Shown: one piece after another, positions 7,575 through 15,210 of the stretch
How the letters are laid out: every line of letters starts with the position of its first letter
Position numbering within the stretch: the first letter of the stretch is position 1
DNA from: JBBIJH01 sp037446075
GTDB lineage: Bacteria; Bacteroidota; Ignavibacteria; UBA10030; JAHEZR01
DNA: 18,864 nucleotides
Direction: 5' to 3'
Assembly (NCBI GenBank): GCA_037446075.1
Contig: JBBIJH010000042.1
Location: 1-18,864 of the forward strand
The notes under the pieces: generated by a model
The model's database searches: none
What the model was told of the DNA's origin: nothing
What the model saw: the letters and a program-made list of their open reading frames with translations, nothing else
Translations under genes and position numbers: made by a program

Positions 7575-9689
7575 CTATCTCACGAGAACGAATTTCACGA
7601 ACTGGTCCTCAAGTCTCGTGCCGTCCAGCCCTTCGCTTTCTGTGACGGCAAGAACGTAGATCCCGCTGCTTACGTACTGATTGTTCTCTGTACGCTGGTC
7701 CCATTCGTGATCCGCCGTCCCTTGATGCTGCATCGTGCGGACAAGATCGCCCGTTTCCGTGAAGACTCGCAGCGTGCACTTGTACGGCAGGTTAACAAAC
7801 AGGATCTTGTTGGGAGTCCCTGCGAACCCAAGTCCACCCGCTGCCACGGTAGCTGGATTCGGGACAACACGCACCCTCCCGCTTTCACTCAATCCACCTT
7901 TAAAAGAAGCTGCTGGCAATTGTGAACGTGTCGCGTACCGTGAACTCTCCAGCCGGACGCCCTCGTACAGGCCCGTGTTGTTTTGTGTCCCGTCGTCAAC
8001 CGCGGTGACCGCATAATAGTAATCCACACCGCGCTGCACAGCCCTGTCGACGAACGTAGTTTGGTTCCGATCCGTCGTCTCGAACACCAGTTCCCACCGA
8101 GCCTTGCTCCTTTGGTCGAGCGGATCGTTCACGTAGAATGCACCCCGTTTCCGATACACTCGCCAGGCGTACCAGTCATCAATGCCCGTGGTTGGATCTT
8201 TGAAATAGCTTGGGTCCGGATAGGACCATGACACGCTGATCTGGTCGGGACCGGAAGTCACCTCGATATCAGGGGGAGGAGGCGGGGATGGAATGCTGAG
8301 GCCACGACTCAGGCGATCCCAGGCCCAGTTAGCTCGGTCGAGCACCTTCCAGAGTGAATCACGACCCTTGAGGACCCACTCCTTTTTCTCCGCGTCCGAG
8401 ATTTGCTTGTTTAACCACAGTGCCCCAATCGAGTCGGCAAGATTCCAGCCAATACTTCCAACGCCGACAGCATAAACGAAGGTGAGCGAATCGTACCTGC
8501 CCTGGGCCTTGTTCTTTGTCAACTCGTACGGACCAACGGTGATGAACCTCATCGGCCCCTTTTGCGGACTCGTGGCGAATCCCGCCGTAATAGCGTCTGG
8601 AGGAAAGCGACCGCGTGCGTCATCCCCTCGATACGTCAACTTCAGCCCCACATCCCTCCTTCCCCATAGGTCCAGGACGATGCTTGCATGAGGGAGTGCG
8701 TAAGGCTGAGCGACGTCATCAGTTTTCTCACTGGCGGATTTGTCGGCGTAGAGAAGTGTGTATCCAGGAATCTGCGTCGAGTGAAGAAAACCCGTGACTC
8801 GATCCGGATCTCCCGCGTCATTACCAGAGCCATTTGAATAGACAGCATTTGCTGGATAATCGTCGTCCCAGTAGTAAGCCACGTACAGAGAGTCCCGTGT
8901 CCGACCGGGGACGAGTTCCGATTTTCTTTTGAACCAGCTATCCAGATCGTCTTCCCCCTCGTAGGTGAAGCCCCCAAAGGCACTGAACTCGCCCGCTTTC
9001 GATGGACCGAAGCTGAAAGCGATTGGCCACCAAAAACGAATCGTCTGATCCGGCAGCGTGTCCGTGGGGGCGGAGGATTCTCGAGGCCGCTTGATCTCGC
9101 CGGTAAACTTATGCGTCGCCTTCCAGATGAACAGATCGGCAAAGTACGGATTGCTGAAGGCATAGACCTCCACGCGACTTCGGATGCCAAACTGGCTGAG
9201 GACATCCTCCCACTCAAGCTTGATGTCCGATTTCAGCGTTGGGTCCACAGCCCACCGGTAAGGCGGATTCAGCTGAATCCCATCGACGATGATATTCGGC
9301 GGGCGATACCGGCGCACCTCGATGCCCCAGTCCGTCTTCCCGGGGTTCGTGAGAGCATCGCCGCGACTGTACATCGCCTTTCGCTGTCCGAATTCGTCCA
9401 GAATTCCATTGTCATCGAGAACCAGCGGATTGAAGATCTGGTACAGCAGGTTGGATTGCCATCGATCCTGGGGCCAGTAGAAGATTTCCGTCTTTTGAGG
9501 ATTTGCCCCCGTCAGCATCCAGCTGTACTGGGATTGCAATCCGCCTTCGCCGTTCAGCTTGTTCATACTCATGTTATAGTTTCCCACGTCGATCATCATG
9601 GGAAACGGATCATAGTTTCGCTGCTGCGCTACCAGAACCTGGGCAGCCATCAGAACGAGGAGAATACTCGACTGCTTTCCTGGCTTCAT
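7575..9689 (-). CDS. Secreted FN3-containing protein with FlgD/T9SS-like C-terminal domain (copy 2)
   Basis: 704 residues. Signal peptide at about 1-21 (VLVA, then QQ). Residues about 25-465 are a large region of no recognised family, shared with the paralogue at 13028-15175; a diagnostic conserved stretch is ADKSASEKTDDVAQP (315-329). A proline linker (five Pro, 469-473) leads to a fibronectin-III domain (about 475-565). The C-terminal about 100 residues start at VRVVPNPA (606-613) and contain VFTETGDLV (642-650) and SSGIYVL (674-680), the pattern of FlgD Ig-like and type A T9SS-like sorting domains; the protein ends VLVR. It is probably exported and either surface-attached or partnered with the adjacent TonB receptor, whose stop lies 12 nt upstream. 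GGAG (9695-9698) 5 nt before the ATG supports the start. No lipobox is seen, so it is not a SusD-type lipoprotein. Function unknown. Confidence 0.8.
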   Translation of the reverse strand: MKPGKQSSILLVLMAAQVLVAQQRNYDPFPMMIDVGNYNMSMNKLNGEGGLQSQYSWMLTGANPQKTEIFYWPQDRWQSNLLYQIFNPLVLDDNGILDEFGQRKAMYSRGDALTNPGKTDWGIEVRRYRPPNIIVDGIQLNPPYRWAVDPTLKSDIKLEWEDVLSQFGIRSRVEVYAFSNPYFADLFIWKATHKFTGEIKRPRESSAPTDTLPDQTIRFWWPIAFSFGPSKAGEFSAFGGFTYEGEDDLDSWFKRKSELVPGRTRDSLYVAYYWDDDYPANAVYSNGSGNDAGDPDRVTGFLHSTQIPGYTLLYADKSASEKTDDVAQPYALPHASIVLDLWGRRDVGLKLTYRGDDARGRFPPDAITAGFATSPQKGPMRFITVGPYELTKNKAQGRYDSLTFVYAVGVGSIGWNLADSIGALWLNKQISDAEKKEWVLKGRDSLWKVLDRANWAWDRLSRGLSIPSPPPPPDIEVTSGPDQISVSWSYPDPSYFKDPTTGIDDWYAWRVYRKRGAFYVNDPLDQRSKARWELVFETTDRNQTTFVDRAVQRGVDYYYAVTAVDDGTQNNTGLYEGVRLESSRYATRSQLPAASFKGGLSESGRVRVVPNPATVAAGGLGFAGTPNKILFVNLPYKCTLRVFTETGDLVRTMQHQGTADHEWDQRTENNQYVSSGIYVLAVTESEGLDGTRLEDQFVKFVLVR

Positions 9690-9701
9690 GGTCTCTCCAT
9701 T

Positions 9702-12700
9702 TCAAAAGTTCACACGAGCACCAATCAATATACGACGTGGATTGAGAAAGATCGGCGCTTCCCACCACCCAGTCTTAATATGTCCGTCCTCCGACTTCCA
9801 CTGCCCCCATTTGTCGCTCCCACCCTGATGCGGTAGCCGCAGTGAGGCCTTGTACTCGTCGTACTGTGTCCGCAGCATATTCTCGGGGATGAGCCACTTG
9901 TTGTTTGTCAGGTTCTTGATCGTCACAACCAATTCGAAACTCGTCCCTGCGAGCTTGAAGGCCTTCGATCCTCGGAAGTCAATGTTCCAGTAGTCCATCG
10001 CATCAACATAAATCCGATTCTTCAGGTCAGGTTCTTCGGGATTCCAGAGGATTCTCCCGCCATCTCTCCACTCGAAGAAGAAGTTGAGATAGATCGCATC
10101 GAACAGATGAACCCCGCCAAAGGCTGGTCCCCAATCATTCGGCGTATGAAGGTTCAGGTTGAAATTTGCTCGTGGCCGGGGTTCCGTAGTCGAGAGATTG
10201 GCAGATCGCAACTCATCAATCGCCTCCAGCCGATTCTCATAAACACGCGCAAGGCCCGACTGCCCAGCACTCTGGAGCATGTAGTCATAAAAACCATAGA
10301 ATGTTACAAACCGTCCGACGGGTCGCTCAAGACGAAGCTCGATACCGCGCACATCCTTGTACGCATCGGGAAAATAGGCTCGAATGATATTATCGTGATA
10401 GTAGTTGATGAATTGCCTGCTTAAGGGCTCATTCCGGACATCCTTGTAGTAAGCGGTCGCGTTGAAGAGGAACTGCTTTAGAATCATTTGCTCAAAACCG
10501 AACTCATAAGAAACTGTCCTTGCCATCTCCAGGCCGGGTGTGGGAAGGACAACCGCAGCAAGGTCAATCGTTTGATTGTACATGAACGCAACCGCCGGCC
10601 GCTGATAAAAATGACCGTAGTTGAAGTACAGCTTGCTGTTTTCAGTAATCGGGAAGGAGACACCGAGTCGAGGCGAGACTTTCACCTGAATCTTGTTTTC
10701 TGTCCGTGGCCACCCGGGCGGGTTCTCCAGCATGTCGCGGAAGAGAAGCCAGCGATCATAACCTCCCCAGACTCCGCCCAGGTTCTGGTAAACTTCATTG
10801 TAGAGTTCCCGATAATGCTCGTCCGGAGGGATGCCGACGACAAACCCTTCCTTCATCGGATTCAGGTAGTCGATCCTTGCTCCAGCATTCAGAACCATCC
10901 CCTCGAACTCGAGTTTGTCCTGGAGATACAAACCAAGCTCGAGCGGAGTCGCCGTGTAATACTGCCACAGGTCGGGTGTGAAAGAAGTTTGTGCCTGCAA
11001 CCACGTGCCTGTGTAGACAAACAGTTTTTGCCACCGGGCGGACAACCCTGCTTCGACCTGATGGTGACGTCCCAGTTGAGCAGTCAGGTCGGACCTGAAT
11101 TGACCGACGATAGAATAGGAAGAATCAATGCGCTGGAGGCCACCGTAGAGGCGCCACATATTCAGCACGTCGGTCCCGGGGTTGGTGGAAGCGTTTGGAC
11201 TTCCACCCTCAGGAACATTCAGATAACGAATCGTCTGGCCTGTTAAGGGGCTCTGGTAGTAGAGCCACGCATCTGCCCGTGATGTGTCAAGAGAGAATGG
11301 ATTCAACAGCTGATCCGTGTAGCCCCCCTGAAACTCTATGGTGTAAAACGCCCTCGAAGAAAGCGTGTGGGTGAGCTTCATGCCGCCGACGATATAGCGT
11401 TGGTCGTAGAACTGCAGCCGACTCTTGTTGAACATTTGCCATAGATTATCGCCGGCAAGCAAGCGTGCCTGCTGTCGAACAGAACTCTCTGTGCTATTGA
11501 GGAAGCTGAAGCTCGATGACTGGTCGATCAAGGCTCCTCCGTAGCTCGTTGTCTGCCCTCCGCTGACTGTGCGGACCTTCGCGTATAAGCCATTCACCGA
11601 CAGGCGCAGGTTCTCCGAGAGAGAGGATGTGAGTTTCAGTTGTGTGTTCCAGTCCCGATAGTTATCCCGTGGTCCGAGAGGAAACGCAAGCTGCGAGTCT
11701 TCATATTTAAACCCGAGGAGAAAAGTAGTTCTCTCCGCAAATGGACCGATAAGAGGAAGTCCAGCGCCCGGGAACGGGCCAGTGATGCTGCCTTCCACAA
11801 ACATGTCCGGCCTCTCGCCGAACTTATACTGAGGATGTTGCTTCTTCCAGAGATCAAGTTTCTGGAGTGAGTCAAGACGGCGGTCTTGCGTCAATCGATT
11901 AGCCCAGCCCCGAAAATTCCTGAACTCCGCCGGAACTGTCGTGTCGCCCACCGGTACACCTCTCATCGCGTACTCGCCCGCAAACACGCGGTAAATCCAT
12001 GACTCGTTACTCCACGGGTTTGTACCAAAGAACCTCCGCTGGCCGCCCGGCGCCACATCGGTCTTGAGTGCCAAGGTGTACCGATCACGATGGCCGTCCT
12101 TCGTCACCACGTTCAGCAATCCAGAACGGATGCCACCGTACTTCGCCTGGAAACCTCCGGTGAGCACTTGGATCTCTTCCACGGAGGTTGAATTGAGAGC
12201 AAGGTATGAGTTTTCCGACCGCGGGTCTTGCAACGAGATCCCGTCGATCCGAACATCCGTCTCGCGGATCGTTCCGCCGCGGACACTCAGGCCGTTCCCT
12301 TCTGCTCCACTGACAAGCTCGATTCCTTTGATGCGGTTCACAAACTCATCCATTCTTGTCACAGGCATCTGTTCCAGCCTGGTCGTCATGATGACCTCTT
12401 GCGTTGCGGAGACGTCTGGCTTGATGACCTCTCTTGCGGCGGTGACGACGACTTGCTCAAGCTCTTTGGCAGTCGTTGTGAGTTCGAAATTCACCGTGAC
12501 AGTGTGGTCAAGATCTACCCGCACCGGTCTCTGGATCACTGGTGCGTAACCGACCATACTGGCCCTGAGCGCGTACGTACCCGACGGGACGTTCAGTATG
12601 AAGTAGTACCCGTTAAGATCCGTCGAAGCCCCCATTGGCCGATCGAGCGCAACTTCCACCCCGTTCGCGATGATGCTGTGGGTGATGACGACGTTAGCAC

Positions 12701-12839
12701 CGGGCAGCGGCTCTCGCGTCTCTCGGTCAAGAATACGGCCTGCGATTTTGCCGTTCGTACCGAACAAGAATACCGGGGAACACCATTGGAGAACGGTGCA
12801 AAGGAAGAAAGTGAGAAACAGCCACGTGAGTTTTCTCAT
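9702..12839 (-). CDS. TonB-dependent receptor with N-terminal carboxypeptidase-regulatory-like domain (copy 2)
   Basis: About 1045 residues from the MRK start. A signal peptide is followed by a carboxypeptidase-regulatory-like beta-sandwich (about 30-120: GKIAGRI, EPLPGANVVI, GYYFILNVPSGTY, MVGYAP). A TonB-box-like EQVVVTA comes next (about 128-134). The plug domain runs from about 140 to 248 (LSVRGG, VRIDGIS, TGGFQAKYGGIRSG), then a 22-strand-type barrel ending in Phe. Such receptors import large ligands across the outer membrane with TonB energy; the substrate is unknown. It is homologous to the receptor at 15211-18258, with nearly identical stretches such as PITENSKLYFNYGHF. The frame also has an ATG at 12851, but it has no Shine-Dalgarno sequence. 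The ATG at 12839 has GGGGG (12845-12849) 5 nt upstream and starts MRK like the other receptor, so I prefer it. The next gene starts 12 nt after the stop. Confidence 0.92.
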   Translation of the reverse strand: MRKLTWLFLTFFLCTVLQWCSPVFLFGTNGKIAGRILDRETREPLPGANVVITHSIIANGVEVALDRPMGASTDLNGYYFILNVPSGTYALRASMVGYAPVIQRPVRVDLDHTVTVNFELTTTAKELEQVVVTAAREVIKPDVSATQEVIMTTRLEQMPVTRMDEFVNRIKGIELVSGAEGNGLSVRGGTIRETDVRIDGISLQDPRSENSYLALNSTSVEEIQVLTGGFQAKYGGIRSGLLNVVTKDGHRDRYTLALKTDVAPGGQRRFFGTNPWSNESWIYRVFAGEYAMRGVPVGDTTVPAEFRNFRGWANRLTQDRRLDSLQKLDLWKKQHPQYKFGERPDMFVEGSITGPFPGAGLPLIGPFAERTTFLLGFKYEDSQLAFPLGPRDNYRDWNTQLKLTSSLSENLRLSVNGLYAKVRTVSGGQTTSYGGALIDQSSSFSFLNSTESSVRQQARLLAGDNLWQMFNKSRLQFYDQRYIVGGMKLTHTLSSRAFYTIEFQGGYTDQLLNPFSLDTSRADAWLYYQSPLTGQTIRYLNVPEGGSPNASTNPGTDVLNMWRLYGGLQRIDSSYSIVGQFRSDLTAQLGRHHQVEAGLSARWQKLFVYTGTWLQAQTSFTPDLWQYYTATPLELGLYLQDKLEFEGMVLNAGARIDYLNPMKEGFVVGIPPDEHYRELYNEVYQNLGGVWGGYDRWLLFRDMLENPPGWPRTENKIQVKVSPRLGVSFPITENSKLYFNYGHFYQRPAVAFMYNQTIDLAAVVLPTPGLEMARTVSYEFGFEQMILKQFLFNATAYYKDVRNEPLSRQFINYYHDNIIRAYFPDAYKDVRGIELRLERPVGRFVTFYGFYDYMLQSAGQSGLARVYENRLEAIDELRSANLSTTEPRPRANFNLNLHTPNDWGPAFGGVHLFDAIYLNFFFEWRDGGRILWNPEEPDLKNRIYVDAMDYWNIDFRGSKAFKLAGTSFELVVTIKNLTNNKWLIPENMLRTQYDEYKASLRLPHQGGSDKWGQWKSEDGHIKTGWWEAPIFLNPRRILIGARVNF

Positions 12840-12844
12840 AGCGA

Positions 12845-12849
12845 CCCCC
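12845..12849 (-). promoter_or_regulatory. Purine-rich ribosome-binding site deciding the start of TonB receptor 2
   Basis: GGGGG on the minus strand sits 5 nt before the ATG at 12839, inside the first codons that would be read from the alternative ATG at 12851. The alternative is preceded by a pyrimidine-rich stretch with no Shine-Dalgarno match. Confidence 0.5.
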
Positions 12850-12997
12850 ATTAGTCGAAGAGAGAAGCTGAGAAGAATTATTCACACGGGTTCTTCAAGA
12901 TTGGAGGTGACCAATGCTCGTCCAGTTCTGACACAGCTTGGTTCGAGTGCAAAGCGCAACGAGGAGTGAAAGATTCAGAACGAAGAAGCTTCTCAAA

Positions 12998-13022
12998 CGA
13001 GCTATGGAGCACCCATCACTCG
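12998..13022 (-). other. Stem-loop just after the stop of FN3 protein 1, possible attenuator or weak terminator
   Basis: On the transcript CGAG and ATGG pair with CCAT and CTCG across a 5-nt loop, with a 2-nt internal bulge on each side. It sits about 6 nt after the stop codon of the gene at 13028-15175. Only three U residues follow, so it would be a weak terminator at best; it could protect the 3' end of the upstream mRNA and set different levels for the two receptor cassettes. Pairing was judged by eye only. Confidence 0.35.
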
Positions 13023-13027
13023 ATTAC

Positions 13028-15175
13028 TCAGCGAATGATAATGAGCTTCTGATACGCTGTATCGCCTTTCCGGTACTTCAACCCGTTGGTTTGTGGATCT
13101 ATATAATCTTCCGTGACGGTGAAGTGGACGATGTACACACCGCTCACAACCACCTGGCGAGAGGAGGTGATTGAGTTCCACGTCTCGTCGCCACTTCCGT
13201 TTTCGTGACTGATCGTGTGAATCAGGTCACCATTTTCCGTATAAATCCTGATGAGGCAATGGCCAGGGATATTCAGAAACATAATCTTGTCTGGCTCGCC
13301 CGGGTATTGCATGTCCTGAGCCGCGATGTTGTACGGATTCGGGACAATGCGAATGGCCGAGAGACTTTCGCCAGCCTGCCGACGGAGATACGCAGGTTGG
13401 TTGGTCTTTGTATAGAAACGACTGCTCAGAAGTATGCCGGTCGGGTTTGGCCCGCCGGTCGTATTGTTGCTCCCATCACTAAACGATGAAATGTAATAGT
13501 AGTATGAGAAGCCTCTCTGAGCCGTGACATCATCGAAGTGAGTGCTCCCAGGGCCAAGGCTGGCAATTTCTTGATACGTTGTATCGGGCTTGCCCACAGC
13601 GCGAAATATCTTATAGCCGCCGAAGCCAGGGCTGTTCTCAGATGGGCTTGGGTCCCAGGACAGGCTGATCCGGTCACCGCCAGAAGTCACATTAACCAGA
13701 GGGGGCGGCAGGGGCGGCTGCGGGATTCGGTACCCGAGGTCATAGTTCCGCTTCGCCCTGCTAAACGTTTTCATGATCGAATCCTTCCCAGTATAGACCC
13801 ACGCGTTCTTGTAGACATCTTTATCCGTGGTCGTCGAACCGTCCGGCAGTGTGAACGGCCCCCTATCGTTCGGGTTGTCGTATGCCTGCTTCCATCGTCT
13901 GCCGACCTGATAGCACATCTCTCGATTCAACCCGCTAACGCCCTCCGCAACCACGATTGTAACGCTGTCCCCCGGATTCAGATCAAAGGGACCGTAGCAG
14001 ATCCAAAGGTTCGTACCGCCTCCGTCGCCGTGGACTTTCCAGGGATCTTTCTCCCTGGCTCCGTACACCTCGTCCATCCTTTCGGTCGGGTTGCCAAGGT
14101 CCTTATACGGTATCCCACTCAACATCTTGTAGAGATCGACATGATTCGGCAGGGTCCCAAGGGACATATCCCCCAGGCTCGGATATGTGTCACCCGCGTG
14201 CCAACCGAGGACGCGGGGCTGGTTCACGTCATCCGTCTTGTCGGCAGCACTCTTGTCAACATGAAGAGTTACAATACCCGCGAACTGCGGAGCGCACAGC
14301 CGCCCGTCCCCTGTTCTATATGGTCCCCCGATGTTGTCGAATGCGTTCTCCGCTGCTTGTCCAGCCCAGCAGAATCCTGCGCGGAGCCACTGTGGAATCG
14401 GGCTAGCTTCCGTTAAGGCGTCGCTCGCATGTCGAGCATAATCTTCGCCGCGTCTCGTCACCCAAGTGTGCTTTCCCCAGTCCTGTCCGTTGGCAATCCG
14501 GAATGCCCCTTCACGGCTGACGCTGTATCGCACGCCGACCCCGAACCTGAATCCCTTCACTGGCGCATTCAACACCTTCGTCGTCGTCGCGTCGACGTAG
14601 CCAGTGTTCTTGAAAGTGAATTCCTTGATGAAGTAGTTATCGTGGTACTGCTGGCTAAAGGCGAGCACCCGACGAGTCATCGTAACGCCCATCGAGGTGT
14701 TGACAATATTGGTGACGATGCGGTCCGGAATCTGATTTGGATCGATCCCGTCGATGTCTTCCCTGTAAGGGGCGTTGATGTCCACGCCATCCACGTATAC
14801 TGTGGGCAAGTCAAACTTCGCGGTCTGTTTGTTCGCCATTGGAAAAAGAGCGGAGCCCGCGTACACCTGAGCAAAGTAGACGCCATAGTTCTCCCAGCGT
14901 TGCCCCTTGGAATCTGTGAAGTCCTGGCAGCCGATCCACTGACGCTCGATAACCGCATTATCCTGATACTGATAGTCAGCCGGCCAAATAAGCCCTTCGT
15001 AATAAACGTCGTTCCAAGCTCGTTCGGCGCCGTAGGCCGTAAAACGGCTCTGCAGTGAACCGACCCGCACGTACCGTTTCTGGGTTTCTGGGACCTGCGA
15101 CCCTAACGGATCCGTGAGAATCAGCGAGCATGCTACCCAGACAATAGGAGATTTGAATCTACGAGTCAGAAACAT
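13028..15175 (-). CDS. Secreted FN3-containing protein with FlgD/T9SS-like C-terminal domain (copy 1)
   Basis: About 715 residues from the preferred start. A hydrophobic export signal covers about 8-25. A large unassigned region (about 35-480) resembles that of the protein at 7575-9689, including VYVDGVDINAPYRE and DKSAADKTDDVNQP. A proline-rich linker (PQPPLPPP, about 485-492) precedes one fibronectin-III domain (about 494-570). The C-terminal domain (about 606-715) begins IRIVPNPYN and contains IYTENGDLI and VSGVYIVHF, as in FlgD Ig-like and T9SS sorting domains. An ATG at 15193 is possible but lacks a good Shine-Dalgarno sequence. The ATG at 15175 has GGAG (15183-15186) 7 nt upstream. The gene starts 35 nt after receptor 1 and likely encodes its partner. 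A Cys inside the signal segment (VWVACS) does not fit a lipobox well. Function unknown. Confidence 0.8.
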   Translation of the reverse strand: MFLTRRFKSPIVWVACSLILTDPLGSQVPETQKRYVRVGSLQSRFTAYGAERAWNDVYYEGLIWPADYQYQDNAVIERQWIGCQDFTDSKGQRWENYGVYFAQVYAGSALFPMANKQTAKFDLPTVYVDGVDINAPYREDIDGIDPNQIPDRIVTNIVNTSMGVTMTRRVLAFSQQYHDNYFIKEFTFKNTGYVDATTTKVLNAPVKGFRFGVGVRYSVSREGAFRIANGQDWGKHTWVTRRGEDYARHASDALTEASPIPQWLRAGFCWAGQAAENAFDNIGGPYRTGDGRLCAPQFAGIVTLHVDKSAADKTDDVNQPRVLGWHAGDTYPSLGDMSLGTLPNHVDLYKMLSGIPYKDLGNPTERMDEVYGAREKDPWKVHGDGGGTNLWICYGPFDLNPGDSVTIVVAEGVSGLNREMCYQVGRRWKQAYDNPNDRGPFTLPDGSTTTDKDVYKNAWVYTGKDSIMKTFSRAKRNYDLGYRIPQPPLPPPLVNVTSGGDRISLSWDPSPSENSPGFGGYKIFRAVGKPDTTYQEIASLGPGSTHFDDVTAQRGFSYYYYISSFSDGSNNTTGGPNPTGILLSSRFYTKTNQPAYLRRQAGESLSAIRIVPNPYNIAAQDMQYPGEPDKIMFLNIPGHCLIRIYTENGDLIHTISHENGSGDETWNSITSSRQVVVSGVYIVHFTVTEDYIDPQTNGLKYRKGDTAYQKLIIIR

Positions 15176-15182
15176 CGCGGTT

Positions 15183-15186
15183 CTCC
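15183..15186 (-). promoter_or_regulatory. Shine-Dalgarno GGAG deciding the start of FN3 protein 1
   Basis: GGAG on the minus strand lies 7 nt before the ATG at 15175. The in-frame ATG at 15193 has no comparable site, and the later start also places the signal peptide at the very N-terminus. Confidence 0.6.
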
Positions 15187-15210
15187 ATTCCATTATTCCA
15201 TGGCGGGAAC

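Larger units (their letters stand above)
12840..13027 (-). other. Longest intergenic gap (about 190 nt) between FN3 protein 1 and TonB receptor 2
   Basis: This is the only sizeable non-coding stretch in the window. It holds the stem-loop at 12998-13022 and a second 6-bp inverted repeat (GAAGAA and TTCTTC about 13 nt apart, around 12873-12897). Near that repeat the minus strand reads TGTGAATAAT, which resembles a -10 element, but no -35 or Bacteroidota-type -33 element is found at a proper distance. It could carry an internal promoter for the second receptor cassette; this is a guess from position. No small open reading frame with a credible start was found in it. Confidence 0.35.

Noticed and set aside
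10488..11246. Plus-strand open frame (252 codons) opposite TonB receptor 2
   Set aside because: Fully inside the receptor gene, no domain, no credible ribosome-binding context.
12840..13027. Promoter for TonB receptor 2
   Set aside because: Only a weak AATAAT-like element was seen and no matching -35 or -33 element at correct spacing, so no promoter is annotated.
13538..14416. Plus-strand open frame (292 codons) opposite FN3 protein 1
   Set aside because: Arg/Pro-rich translation typical of antisense frames; no family features.
15080..15175. Lipoprotein signal (VWVACS) in FN3 protein 1, which would make it SusD-like
   Set aside because: The residue at -3 is Trp and the hydrophobic core before Cys is too short for a normal lipobox; the paralogue has no Cys at all there.
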